Source: JAVKFY01 sp040223615
Lineage (GTDB): Bacteria; Pseudomonadota; Alphaproteobacteria; GCA-2731375
NCBI GenBank assembly: GCA_040223615.1
Contig: JAVKFY010000005.1
Coordinates: 1-64,000, forward strand
Length of the DNA: 64,000 nt
Reading direction: 5' to 3'
The notes below the pieces were generated by a model. It saw only the letters and a list, made by a program, of their open reading frames with translations. It was not told where the DNA came from and made no database searches. The translations under genes and the position numbers were made by a program. Of this stretch, positions 17,292 through 25,550 are shown piece after piece; positions within the stretch are counted from its first letter, which is position 1, and every line of letters starts with the position of its first letter.

Positions 17292-18132
17292 GCTGGGTGC
17301 GCTGTCCACCGCCAACGACGACGCGCCGCCGCTGGACGAGCGCGCGCGCGCGTTGCGCCGGCTGATGGTGCGCGCGATGGACAAGGGCGGCCGCGGCCAC
17401 CTGCCGTCGGCCGCCTCGGTCGTCGACATCCTGCGCGTGCTCTACGACGACGTGCTGCGGGTGAAGCCGGACGATCCGAAGTGGGTCGAGCGCGACCGCT
17501 GCATCCTGTCCAAGGGCCATGGCTGCCTGGCGCTCTACGCGCTGCTGGCCGACAAGGGCTTCTTCGCGGAAGCCGAGCTGGACCGCTTCTGCAAGTTCGA
17601 CGCGCTGCTCGGCGGTCACCCGGAGGTCACCGTGCCCGGTGTCGACGCCTCGACCGGCGCGCTCGGCCACGGCCTGCCGATCGGCGTCGGCATGGCGATG
17701 GCGGCCCGCGTGCAGGGCCGCGCGAGCCGCGTCTTCGTGGTCATGGGCGACGGCGAGATCAACGAGGGCTCGGTGTGGGAAGCGGCGCTCGCCGCCGGCC
17801 AGCATCGCCTCGCCAATCTCACCGCCATCGTCGACTACAACAAGATGCAGTCCTACGGCGCGACCCGCGACATCGTCGACCTGGAGTCGCTGACCCAGAA
17901 GTGGCGCGCCTTCAACTTCGCGGTTCGCGAGGTCAACGGCCACGATATTGACGGCCTGCGCGCCGTGCTGGGCAGCGCGCCATTCGCGCCGGACCGGCCG
18001 TCGGCGCTGATCTGCCACACCGTGAAGGGCAGGGGCTTCGGCGCCGTCGAGCACGACGCGTCTTGGCATCACAAGTCGAAGCTGGCGCCGCAGGTGGTCG
18101 AGCAGCTCTTGCAGAGCCTGGAGGACGCCTGA
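17266..18132 (+). CDS. Transketolase-like N-terminal (TPP-binding) subunit
   Basis: The 288-residue protein equals the thiamine-diphosphate/Mg half of transketolase. The TPP signature runs GDGEINEGSVWEA to DYNKMQ, and early catalytic histidines are seen in GRGHL and SKGHG. GGAGG lies just before the ATG. It needs the C-terminal subunit encoded next, with which it overlaps by one base (TGATG). Split transketolases of this size occur in surface-sugar clusters and transfer a two-carbon ketol unit. In this setting it may build or extend a carbohydrate rather than serve the pentose pathway; that is inference. Confidence 0.88.
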   Translation: MKVAKPRPELGALSTANDDAPPLDERARALRRLMVRAMDKGGRGHLPSAASVVDILRVLYDDVLRVKPDDPKWVERDRCILSKGHGCLALYALLADKGFFAEAELDRFCKFDALLGGHPEVTVPGVDASTGALGHGLPIGVGMAMAARVQGRASRVFVVMGDGEINEGSVWEAALAAGQHRLANLTAIVDYNKMQSYGATRDIVDLESLTQKWRAFNFAVREVNGHDIDGLRAVLGSAPFAPDRPSALICHTVKGRGFGAVEHDASWHHKSKLAPQVVEQLLQSLEDA

Positions 18133-19079
18133 TGCGCAAGGTCGCGATGAACATGGTCCACGCGCTGGCCCGGCAGGACCCGCGCGTGGTCTTCATCGGC
18201 TCCGATCTCGGTGCCGGCACGCTGGACGAGATGAAGGCAGAGATGCCGGACCGCTTCTTCATGGAAGGGGTCAGCGAGCAGCAGATCATCGGCATGGCGG
18301 CCGGCATGGCGATGGACGGGCTGATCCCCTACATCAACACCATCGCCACCTTCCTGACCCGGCGCTGCTACGAGCAGGTCGCGGTCGACCTGTGCCTGCA
18401 TCGCCTGCCAGTGCGGTTGATCGCCAGCGGCGGCGGCCTCGTGTATGCACCGCTCGGCCCGACGCACATGGCGATCGAGGACATCGCGATCATGCGGGCG
18501 CTGCCCAACATGACCGTGGTGGCGCCGTGTGACGCGGCCGAGATGGAACGCCTGATGCGGGCCAGCCTGGACTGGCCGGACCCGATGTACATCCGCCTGG
18601 CCAAGGGCGGCGACGAGGTCGTCTCCGACGACAAGCACGGGTTCGAGATCGGCAAGGCCATCGCCCTGCGCGAGGGCGATGACGTCATGCTGGTCTCCAC
18701 CGGCGTGATGACACAGCGCGCACTCGCCGCCGCCGAGACGCTCAAGGAGGCCGGTATCGAGGCGGGCGTGCTGCATGTCCACACCGTGAAACCGCTTGAC
18801 GACGAGGCGATCCTGAACGCCGCCAAGTCCGCCCGCCTGATGGTCACGCTGGAGGAGCATACCCTGGTCGGCGGTCTCGGCAGCGCGGTCGGCGAACTGC
18901 TGCTCGACCGTTTCGGCCGCGAACGGCCGATGTTGAAACGGCTCGGTCTCACCGATGCCTTCACCGAACACTACGGCTCGCAGGAAGAGTTGCTGCAGCA
19001 CTACGGCCTGGCGCCGGCGCAGATCGCCGCCACGGTCGAGACGCTGCTGCGCGATGACGCTTCGCGCCTGGTCGCCTAG
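18132..19079 (+). CDS. Transketolase-like C-terminal (Pyr/C) subunit
   Basis: The 315-residue partner carries the pyrimidine-binding and C-terminal domains. The conserved catalytic Glu region is visible at GVSEQQIIGMAAGMA, which activates TPP, and PTHMAIEDIAIMRA follows, as in DXS and transketolase C-halves. The ATG overlaps the previous stop by one base. With the N-terminal subunit it should form an active alpha2beta2 enzyme. No full-length transketolase lies in the window, so whether this pair is the housekeeping enzyme cannot be excluded, but its place in a sugar operon argues against that. Confidence 0.88.
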   Translation: MRKVAMNMVHALARQDPRVVFIGSDLGAGTLDEMKAEMPDRFFMEGVSEQQIIGMAAGMAMDGLIPYINTIATFLTRRCYEQVAVDLCLHRLPVRLIASGGGLVYAPLGPTHMAIEDIAIMRALPNMTVVAPCDAAEMERLMRASLDWPDPMYIRLAKGGDEVVSDDKHGFEIGKAIALREGDDVMLVSTGVMTQRALAAAETLKEAGIEAGVLHVHTVKPLDDEAILNAAKSARLMVTLEEHTLVGGLGSAVGELLLDRFGRERPMLKRLGLTDAFTEHYGSQEELLQHYGLAPAQIAATVETLLRDDASRLVA

Positions 19080-19109
19080 TTCAAAGAGAAAGAGGGGAGG
19101 TCCGTTCCC

Positions 19110-20219
19110 ATGAGTATGTTCAAGGTGCGCTACTCGTACCTGCCGCAGCAGTTTTCCGAGGTCGACGAGGTGCTCGACCGGTTGCGCGAGTTCGTGCCGA
19201 CCGGCGACTTCACGCTGGGCAAGCCGGTGGCCGAGTTCGAGGAGCGCTTCGCCGACCTGATCGGCACCCGCCACGCGGTCGGCGTCGGTTCCGGGACCGA
19301 CGCGCTGAAACTCGGCCTGCGCGCCTGCCACGTCACTCATGGCGACGAGGTCATCACCTGCGCCAACACCTTTATCGCCACGGTCGGCGCCATCGCGGAG
19401 ACCGGCGCAACGGCAGTGCTGATCGACTGCGACGACACCTTCGGCATGGACGTGAGCCAGCTTGAGGCCGCGATCACGCCGCGGACCAAGGCGATCATGC
19501 CGGTGCACCTGACCGGCGAGGTTGCCGAGATGCCGACAATCATGGAGATCGCGCGCAAGCACGATCTGGCTGTGGTCGAGGACGCCTGCCAGTCGATCCT
19601 GGGCGAGATCGACGGCAAGCGCACCGGCACCTGGGGCAATGCCGGCGGTTTCTCGCTGCATCCGCTGAAGAACCTGAACGTCTGGGGCGACGGTGGCATC
19701 GTCGTCACCAACGACGATGAGACCGCCAAGCGGCTACGCCTGCTGCGCAACCACGGCCTGCGCAACCGCGACGAGATCGAGATCCTGGGCTACAACTCGC
19801 GCCTCGACTCGCTGCAGGCCATCGTCGGCAACTGGCTGATCGACCAGGCCGCCGACATCACCAGCAAGCGCATCGACAACGCCGCCTACTATGACGGCGC
19901 CTTCGCCGACGTGCCGGAGATCACCCTGCCGCCGCGTCGGCAGAACGTGCGTCGCGTGTTCCACCTCTACGTGGTCTTCGCCGAGCGTCGCGACGAGCTC
20001 TACGACTACCTGCTGGCGGAGGGCGTGGAGGCCAAGATCCACTACCCGATCCCGCTATATCAGCAGGACGGCCTGGCGCATCTCGGCTACAAGGCGGGCG
20101 ACTTCCCGGTCACCGACCGTCACGCCGACTCGATCATCACCTTCCCGGCCGACCAGCATCTCGGCCGCGACGAGCAGGATATCCTGATCGAGACGGTGCG
20201 CCGCTTCTATGGTCGCTAG
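19110..20219 (+). CDS. DegT/DnrJ/EryC1 sugar aminotransferase (first copy)
   Basis: The 369-residue PLP enzyme adds an amino group to a keto sugar nucleotide. The PLP lysine is Lys187 in SLHPLKNLN, the cofactor Asp lies in VVEDACQS, and the phosphate-binding region is GSGTDALKLG. GGGGAGG upstream supports the ATG at 19110. It overlaps the next aminotransferase gene by 11 bases. The two are clearly homologous but differ enough to suggest different substrates. It begins 30 bases after the transketolase pair. Confidence 0.85.
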   Translation: MSMFKVRYSYLPQQFSEVDEVLDRLREFVPTGDFTLGKPVAEFEERFADLIGTRHAVGVGSGTDALKLGLRACHVTHGDEVITCANTFIATVGAIAETGATAVLIDCDDTFGMDVSQLEAAITPRTKAIMPVHLTGEVAEMPTIMEIARKHDLAVVEDACQSILGEIDGKRTGTWGNAGGFSLHPLKNLNVWGDGGIVVTNDDETAKRLRLLRNHGLRNRDEIEILGYNSRLDSLQAIVGNWLIDQAADITSKRIDNAAYYDGAFADVPEITLPPRRQNVRRVFHLYVVFAERRDELYDYLLAEGVEAKIHYPIPLYQQDGLAHLGYKAGDFPVTDRHADSIITFPADQHLGRDEQDILIETVRRFYGR

Positions 20220-21375
20220 GCCCGACATCGTCGTCGGCGACGCGCGCGTCAGCGCCCGGCGCGACATCCCCTATGTCGACTTCCCGGCGCAATACGCGGC
20301 GGAGCGCGACGACATCCACCAGGTCGTGGCCGAGGTCTTCGGCGCCGGCGATTTCGTCGGCGGTCCGGCGGTGATGAGGCTGGAACTCGCGGTCTCGGAG
20401 TATCTTGGCGTCGATCACGTCGTCGCGTTGAACTCTGGCACCGACGCGCTCGCGATGGCGCTTCGCGGGCTCGGCATCGGTTGGGGCGATGAGGTGATCA
20501 CGCCGCCGAACAGCTTCGTCGCGTCGACGGCGGCCATCGTTCAGGTCGGTGCCACGCCGGTCTTTGCCGACGTCCTGGACGACCAGAATATCGACCCGGT
20601 CAAGGTCGAGGCCGCGATCACCGAGCGCACGCGCGCGATCATGCCGGTGCATCTGACCGGGCGCATCGCCGCCATGGACGAGCTCATGGCGCTGGCCGAG
20701 ACACACGGTCTCAAGGTCGTGGAGGACGCCGCCCAGGCCTTCGGTTCGCGGCTGAACGACCGGCCGGCCGGCACCATCGGCCACGTCGGCTGCTTCTCCA
20801 CGCATCCGTTGAAGAACCTGAACGCGGCCGGTGACGGCGGCCTGCTGGTCACCGACGACGGTGATGTGGCTGACCAGGCCCGGCTGTGGCGCAACCACGG
20901 CATGCGCGACCGCAACACGGTTGTGGAGTGGGGCAGCGTGTCGCGCATGGACGGCCTGCAGGCCGCATTGCTGACCATGCGGCTGGGCAAGCTTGCCGGC
21001 GTGATCGAGCAGCGCCGCGCGCTGGCGCAGCGCTATCGCGACAAGCTCGACCCGGCGCACGTCTTCATCCCCGAAGACGGCAACGGCAACGTCGCCACCT
21101 ACCATACCTTCGTCGTACAGGTGGACCGCCGCGACGAACTGCAGTCGCACCTGGCCGCCAACGGCATCGGCAGCGCGATCCACTATCCCGTGCCGATTCA
21201 CCTGCAGCCTGCGGCTGCCGAACTCGGCTGCGGTGCCGGCGACTATCCGGTCACCGAGCGCCAGGCCGGCCGCATCCTGAGCCTGCCGATCCACCAGTTC
21301 CTTGACCAGGCGGACGTTGACCATGTCTGTGACACAATCCATCGCTTCTTCGCCGGCGGGCCTATCGCCGGCTGA
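20209..21375 (+). CDS. DegT/DnrJ/EryC1 sugar aminotransferase (second copy)
   Basis: This 388-residue enzyme is of the same fold as the preceding gene. PLP lysine Lys202 is in STHPLKNLN, cofactor Asp in VVEDAAQAFG, and NSGTDALAMAL binds phosphate. A 20-residue N-terminal extension precedes the core. Two consecutive aminotransferases suggest either a diamino sugar or two separate amino sugars. The downstream oxygenase start lies inside its 3' end, giving tight coupling. Confidence 0.85.
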   Translation: MVARPDIVVGDARVSARRDIPYVDFPAQYAAERDDIHQVVAEVFGAGDFVGGPAVMRLELAVSEYLGVDHVVALNSGTDALAMALRGLGIGWGDEVITPPNSFVASTAAIVQVGATPVFADVLDDQNIDPVKVEAAITERTRAIMPVHLTGRIAAMDELMALAETHGLKVVEDAAQAFGSRLNDRPAGTIGHVGCFSTHPLKNLNAAGDGGLLVTDDGDVADQARLWRNHGMRDRNTVVEWGSVSRMDGLQAALLTMRLGKLAGVIEQRRALAQRYRDKLDPAHVFIPEDGNGNVATYHTFVVQVDRRDELQSHLAANGIGSAIHYPVPIHLQPAAAELGCGAGDYPVTERQAGRILSLPIHQFLDQADVDHVCDTIHRFFAGGPIAG

Positions 21376-22198
21376 GCCGATCCGGCGTTACGACGCCGGC
21401 TTCTTCGACCCCGACGAGCAGGCGCTGATCGACACCTTCCTGCGCGACGGCCACGTCATCGTGCCGGTGGAGAACCAGGCCTGTATTGAGCGCATCCGCG
21501 ACCATGTCGCCATTTCGGCGGCCGACGCCCTCGATCTGCCGCGTCCGAACTACCCCGACGCCTTTCTCAACCGCATCCATTGCCAGGTCGACGGCAAGGG
21601 ACTGAACCCGGTGCGCCTGGCGGTGATCCAGGCACTGAACGGCGCCGACTGGCTGCGTCACACGTACTATCGGCTGGTGCGTCAGACGCTGGCCACGCTG
21701 GTCGGCAACGAGCTGGCGATGCAGCGCCGCGTGAACCTGTCGATCCAGCTTCCCGACGACGACAGTTCGCTGTTGAGCGTGCACGCCGACAGTTGGGATG
21801 GGGACTCGCCGTTCGAGGTGGTGGTCTGGGTGCCGCTGGTCGACTGCTACCGCAGCAAGTCGATGTACCTGCTGCCGCCCGCGAAGCAGGCCGAGATCGA
21901 GGCCGAATGGCAGCGCTTCGACGGTCAGGACACCGAAGCGCTGTTCCGCGCCATCGAACCGCACGTGACCTATCTCGACGTGCCGTTCGGCACTGCGCTG
22001 GTGTTCAGCCAGAACCTGATGCACGGCAACCGGGTCAACGCCGAGCCGGAGACCCGCTGGACCATGAACTGCCGCTTCAAGGCGGCCCTGTCGCCCTATG
22101 CCGACAAGCGCCTGGGGGAATTCTTCGAGCCGATCACGCTGCGCCCGGCGACCCGCCTTGGCATGGCCTACAAGCTGCCGGACAGCTTCGATGAGTGA
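21323..22198 (+). CDS. Sporadic-carbohydrate-cluster 2OG-Fe(II) oxygenase
   Basis: The protein is about 291 residues when begun at the second in-frame ATG (21323); an ATG at 21302 would add 7. It resembles phytanoyl-CoA-type 2-oxoglutarate/iron oxygenases: HADSWDGDSPFE supplies the His-x-Asp iron pair and MHGNRVNAEPETRW the distal His and 2OG-binding Arg. As far as I recall it fits the family named for sporadic carbohydrate clusters, first noted in Leptospira, and the next gene fits a second family of that set. It would hydroxylate a sugar or nucleotide sugar. It overlaps the aminotransferase by 53 bases and the next gene by 8. Confidence 0.72.
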   Translation: MSVTQSIASSPAGLSPAEPIRRYDAGFFDPDEQALIDTFLRDGHVIVPVENQACIERIRDHVAISAADALDLPRPNYPDAFLNRIHCQVDGKGLNPVRLAVIQALNGADWLRHTYYRLVRQTLATLVGNELAMQRRVNLSIQLPDDDSSLLSVHADSWDGDSPFEVVVWVPLVDCYRSKSMYLLPPAKQAEIEAEWQRFDGQDTEALFRAIEPHVTYLDVPFGTALVFSQNLMHGNRVNAEPETRWTMNCRFKAALSPYADKRLGEFFEPITLRPATRLGMAYKLPDSFDE

Positions 22199-22592
22199 GC
22201 GCAGCGGCTATCGCGGCTACGTCGCCAGCCGCGACGTGCGCGGCCAGCGCTGGCCGCAGCACGTACAGAACGTGGTGATCCGCGACTACTGCGCGCGCGA
22301 GAAGCTGCCATACCTGCTGAGCGTCGCGGAATACGCCATGGAGGGCTGCTACATGAACCTCTCGACCGTGCTGGACGAGCTGCCGCGTATCGAGGGTATT
22401 GCCATGTTCTCGTTGTTCATGCTGCCGCAGCGGCCGGAGCGCCGCCAGGCGGTCTATGAGCGTGTGCTGGGTGCCGGCGCCAGCCTGCACGGCGCGCTGG
22501 AGGGCACCGGCCTGACCAGCGCCGCCGACATCGCTCGCATCGAGGACACGTTCGCACTCGAGGGCATCACCCAGCGCGCGGCGGGATTCTAA
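22191..22592 (+). CDS. LIC12192-like sporadic carbohydrate cluster protein
   Basis: The 133-residue protein starts at the ATG at 22191, inside the 3' end of the oxygenase gene. It begins RGYVASR and continues through HVQNVVIRDYC and EYAMEGCY to MFSLFMLP, which I recognise as the small conserved family seen with 2OG oxygenases in scattered carbohydrate clusters (LIC12192 of Leptospira). No catalytic role is known. Its conserved Cys/His/Tyr residues suggest an enzyme. Its strict partnership with the oxygenase, here an 8-base overlap, is the main clue. Confidence 0.7.
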   Translation: MSERSGYRGYVASRDVRGQRWPQHVQNVVIRDYCAREKLPYLLSVAEYAMEGCYMNLSTVLDELPRIEGIAMFSLFMLPQRPERRQAVYERVLGAGASLHGALEGTGLTSAADIARIEDTFALEGITQRAAGF

Positions 22593-22594
22593 GC

Positions 22595-23257
22595 ATGGCC
22601 TATGTCGACTTCATCGGCGGCCTGCACACCGCCACCAAGCGCAACTACGTGCAACGCGTGGTCGACCACGACAAGGCGCAGTGCGCCGAGGTGGCGATCC
22701 AGTGGGGCCAGGACTACTGGGACGGCGACCGCCGCTACGGTTTTGGGGGCTACAAGTATGACGGCCGCTGGCGTCAGGTCGCCGACGCGATGATCGCGCA
22801 CTATGGGCTGAAGCCCGGCGCGCGCATCCTCGACGTCGGCTGCGGCAAGGGTTTCCTGCTCTACGAATTCACCCAGGCGCTGCCCGGTTGCGAGATCCAC
22901 GGCCTGGATATCTCCGACTATGCACTGGCCAATGCCAAGCCGGAGGTGAAGGATCGCCTGGTGCACGGCAACTGCACGGAACTGCCCTGGCCGGACGACC
23001 ACTTCGACTTCGTCGTTTCCATCACCACGCTGCACAACCTGATGAACTACGAGCTTGACCCGGCCTTGGGCGAGATCGAGCGGGTCCGGCGCGGCCCGGC
23101 ACACATCACCATCGAGAGCTACCGCAACGAGGCGGAGAAGGCGAACCTGCTCTACTGGCAGCTCACCTGTCGTGCTTTCCACACGCCGGCCGAGTGGCAG
23201 TACCTGTTCGACCGCGTCGGCTATGGCGGCGACTACGGCTGCATCTATTTCGAGTAG
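22595..23257 (+). CDS. SAM-dependent methyltransferase, class I
   Basis: The 220-residue methyltransferase has the glycine-rich SAM loop ILDVGCGKGF, acidic residue in HGLDIS, and post-motif ELPWPDDHFDFVVSI. It lacks membrane segments. It starts 2 bases after the LIC12192-like gene, in the same operon, so it probably methylates the sugar made there or a carrier-bound glycan. The N-terminal FIGGLHTATKRNY segment is typical of this cluster-associated subtype as far as I can tell. Confidence 0.8.
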   Translation: MAYVDFIGGLHTATKRNYVQRVVDHDKAQCAEVAIQWGQDYWDGDRRYGFGGYKYDGRWRQVADAMIAHYGLKPGARILDVGCGKGFLLYEFTQALPGCEIHGLDISDYALANAKPEVKDRLVHGNCTELPWPDDHFDFVVSITTLHNLMNYELDPALGEIERVRRGPAHITIESYRNEAEKANLLYWQLTCRAFHTPAEWQYLFDRVGYGGDYGCIYFE

Positions 23258-23260
23258 TTG

Positions 23261-24115
23261 ATGGCACGTTTGCTGGTGATCGGTGGCGACGGCCTGGTCG
23301 GGGCCGACTTGACCAGCCGGTTCCGCGCCAGTGGTCATGACGTCATCGCCACCTCGCGCCGGCCCGGTGCCGACCTGCATTTGGACTTGGCGTCACCGCG
23401 TTTGAGCCTGCCCAGGGTCGATGCCGCCATCGTCTGTGCCGCCGTCGCCCAGCTGGATCAGTGCGCCGCCGACCCGGCCGGGGCCCGGCGCATCAACGTC
23501 ACCGGTACGTTAACCATCGCCCGCAAATTGATCGGGCAGGGCGCGGCCGTGGTGTTCCTGTCCACCGACAAGGTCACCGACGGCCGCCGCGCCGGCTTCT
23601 GCCGTCACATGCCGACCCGTCCGCTGACCGAATATGGCCTTCAGAAAGCCGAGGCGGAGCGCGAACTGCTGCGCCTGGGCGGTGACGTCAGCATCCTGCG
23701 CCTGTCGAAGGTGCTGGACGCCTCGCTGCCGTTGCTGCGCGACTGGCACGGCAAGTTGACGTCAGGTCGGCCGGTCGACGCCTTCGCCGACATGTACCTG
23801 GCGCCGGTGGACCTGCCGCGGATCGCGGCGCTGGCCGAGGCACTGGCGTTGACGTCATCGCGCGGCATTTTTCACTGCACCGGCGCCACCGATCGCGCCT
23901 ACGCCGACCTTGCCGTCACCATGGCGGACCTCGTCGGGGCGCCGCGCGATCTGGTGCGTGCCGCCAACGCCGACCCGGTGCGCCAGCCGCCGGAAACCCG
24001 GCCGCGCCACAGCACCCTGGAAATGTCCCGCGAGCGCCGACTTTTTCACATTTCGGCGCCGAAATTCGACACCGTGGTGACGGCTGTCACTCGCGAACTG
24101 CACGGGCGCGGCTAA
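23261..24115 (+). CDS. RmlD-like sugar-nucleotide reductase
   Basis: The 284-residue protein is an SDR of the dTDP-4-dehydrorhamnose reductase type. GGDGLVGADL binds the nucleotide, STDKVTDG holds the catalytic Thr/Asp region and TEYGLQKAEAE the Tyr/Lys pair. The ATG at 23261 follows the methyltransferase stop by 3 bases; a TTG at 23258 is less likely. It is the last sugar gene before the riboswitch. It would reduce a 4-keto sugar nucleotide; substrate not determined. Confidence 0.78.
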   Translation: MARLLVIGGDGLVGADLTSRFRASGHDVIATSRRPGADLHLDLASPRLSLPRVDAAIVCAAVAQLDQCAADPAGARRINVTGTLTIARKLIGQGAAVVFLSTDKVTDGRRAGFCRHMPTRPLTEYGLQKAEAERELLRLGGDVSILRLSKVLDASLPLLRDWHGKLTSGRPVDAFADMYLAPVDLPRIAALAEALALTSSRGIFHCTGATDRAYADLAVTMADLVGAPRDLVRAANADPVRQPPETRPRHSTLEMSRERRLFHISAPKFDTVVTAVTRELHGRG

Positions 24116-24137
24116 ATTCACAGGCGTGGTGCTTGTA

Positions 24138-24231
24138 CCACGACAAAGGCAAACCGCCGGGAACGGCGGGACGCAAAGCCACCGACCCCAACCTTCTGAG
24201 CGGAAGGCGGGTAGCGGAGCTACCGAAGGAG
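24138..24231 (+). ncRNA. Cyclic-di-GMP-I (GEMM) riboswitch
   Basis: The segment aligns almost base for base with the Vibrio cholerae Vc2 aptamer as I recall it. CCGCCG (24154-24159) pairs with CGGCGG (24164-24169) around a GGAA tetraloop, followed by GGGACGCAAAGCC (24168-24180). The receptor stem pairs CCC (24186-24188) with GGG (24209-24211) and CCTTC (24192-24196) with GAAGG (24203-24207). The conserved 3' part GGTAGC/GCTACC follows. A second GAAGG (24225-24229) forms the ribosome binding site GAAGGAG and could compete for the same CCTTC, offering a switch. Control of translation by c-di-GMP is expected; its sign is uncertain. Confidence 0.93.
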
Positions 24232-24241
24232 CAAGAAGACC

Positions 24242-25000
24242 ATGTTTGCCTCATCCAAGATTCTCGTTTTCGCCTCGCAGAAGGGCGGTTCCGGCAAGTC
24301 CACCTTGTCCGGCCACACGGCCGTGCAGGCGCTTCGTGCCGGCCTGAAAGTCGGCCTCATCGACACCGACCCGCAGGGCAGCCTCGCCGGCTGGTACAAG
24401 GCCCGCGAGAACAAGGGCCTTGAGTTCCGCGCCGGCGGCCCGGAGTACATGGACCAGTTCGTCACCGAGCTGCGCGAGGCCGGCTGCGACTTGATCGTCG
24501 TCGACACGCCCCCGGCGGTGACTGCTGCGATCGGCGAGGTCGTCGACTATGCCGACATGGTGGTGATCCCGACCCGCCCGAGCCCGCACGACCTGCGCGC
24601 CGTCGGCGCCACCTGCGACATCGTCGAGCGCCGGGGCAAGGCGTTGACCTTCGTCGTCAACTCCGCCAACCGCCGCGCCCGCATCACCTCCGATGCCGCC
24701 GTCGCGCTGTCGCAGCATGGCACCGTGGCCCCGGTCACCGTCCATCACCGGGTCGACTTCGCCGCCTCGATGATCGATGGCCGCACCGTCATGGAAGTCG
24801 ATGCCGACGGCAAGTCGGCCGAAGAGGTCACCCAGCTCTGGGACTACCTGCAGCAGCGCCTGGAGCGGCTGTCGATCTCGCAGCCGCGCAACGAGCTGGA
24901 GCAGCCGCGGGTCAGCTTCGCCGCCGCCCACGCCTCGCAGAGCGAGACCCCGGCGGTGCGCCGCCACGCCCCGGTGTTCGGTCGCCGGTATAGCGCGTAA
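24242..25000 (+). CDS. ParA-like ATPase under c-di-GMP riboswitch control
   Basis: The 252-residue deviant-Walker ATPase has KGGSGKST at residues 14-21 with signature Lys14, a second box LIDTDPQGS, and LIVVDTPP. ParA/MinD proteins form ATP-driven gradients that place DNA, chemoreceptor arrays, flagella or enzyme complexes. The ATG is 10 bases after GAAGGAG, which is the 3' edge of the riboswitch. An adjacent gene encodes a ribbon-helix-helix protein, the usual small partner. The C-terminal 35 residues are polar and probably disordered. It is distant from any parB or origin visible here, so cargo positioning (secretion, polysaccharide or motility machine) is more likely than chromosome partition. 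Confidence 0.88.
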   Translation: MFASSKILVFASQKGGSGKSTLSGHTAVQALRAGLKVGLIDTDPQGSLAGWYKARENKGLEFRAGGPEYMDQFVTELREAGCDLIVVDTPPAVTAAIGEVVDYADMVVIPTRPSPHDLRAVGATCDIVERRGKALTFVVNSANRRARITSDAAVALSQHGTVAPVTVHHRVDFAASMIDGRTVMEVDADGKSAEEVTQLWDYLQQRLERLSISQPRNELEQPRVSFAAAHASQSETPAVRRHAPVFGRRYSA

Positions 25001-25010
25001 GGCCGGCTCG

Positions 25011-25472
25011 ATGGGTAAGCCTCTCGCCACGCTCAACGCCGACCTGGTCGCGCGCGTCACGCCGCGACCGCGGCAGCCCGCGCCGCCGGTGCAGCTCGTC
25101 ACCGCGCATCGTCCGCCGGCGATGCCGATGCCCCGGCCGCGGCCGTTCGCGCCGGCCGCCACCGTCGCCGAGCCACGCGTGCACTGGCAGCGGCCCCGCG
25201 TGATCCAGCTGCGTCCGACGCAGGTCGAGATTTCGCCGTCGCCGGTGTCCGAAAGCACGCCGATGCCAGAACCAACGGCGCCGAAGCCTCAGGTTCAGCC
25301 GACGCCGGTGCGTCGGCGCAAGGCGACCACGGTGCGCCTGGAGCCGCAGCTCTATGCCCGCCTGCGCCTGGCCCGCGAGCAACTCGACCGCACCGGTCAG
25401 GCGATCCTGGTCGAGGCGCTGAACGACTGGCTGGCCGCGCACCAGACGGGCGACTGCCAGATGGAAGACTGA
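25011..25472 (+). CDS. Ribbon-helix-helix protein with proline-rich N-terminus, ParA partner candidate
   Basis: The 153-residue protein has an N-terminal ~100 residues rich in Pro, Arg and Ala (PPAMPMPRPRPFAP) that should be disordered. The last ~45 residues form a ribbon-helix-helix fold: TTVRLEPQLYARLRLA followed by QAILVEALNDWL. This is the architecture of ParG-like partners, whose flexible tail stimulates the ParA ATPase. It starts 10 bases after the ParA gene, on the same riboswitch-controlled message. The ATG at 25011 gives the product; longer frames run into the ParA gene. DNA binding or ParA contact is inferred. Confidence 0.72.
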   Translation: MGKPLATLNADLVARVTPRPRQPAPPVQLVTAHRPPAMPMPRPRPFAPAATVAEPRVHWQRPRVIQLRPTQVEISPSPVSESTPMPEPTAPKPQVQPTPVRRRKATTVRLEPQLYARLRLAREQLDRTGQAILVEALNDWLAAHQTGDCQMED

Positions 25473-25516
25473 TCGTCGAGATCCCGCGCTCCCGACGATC
25501 CACAACGGTTGACAGC

Positions 25517-25544
25517 CAGGGCGGCGCCGCAAGGTGCCGCCCTG
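25517..25544. terminator. Strong stem-loop between convergent genes
   Basis: CAGGGCGGCGCC and GGTGCCGCCCTG form a 12-pair stem (one G-T wobble) around a GCAA loop. A short T-containing tract follows on the plus strand. It sits between the convergent RHH gene and P1 peptidase gene, so it probably ends both transcripts. Confidence 0.75.
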
Positions 25545-25550
25545 TCGCTT

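Noticed and set aside
24242..25000. ParA gene as chromosome-partition parA
   Set aside because: No parB, parS or gid genes nearby, and the partner is an RHH protein; cargo positioning is more likely.
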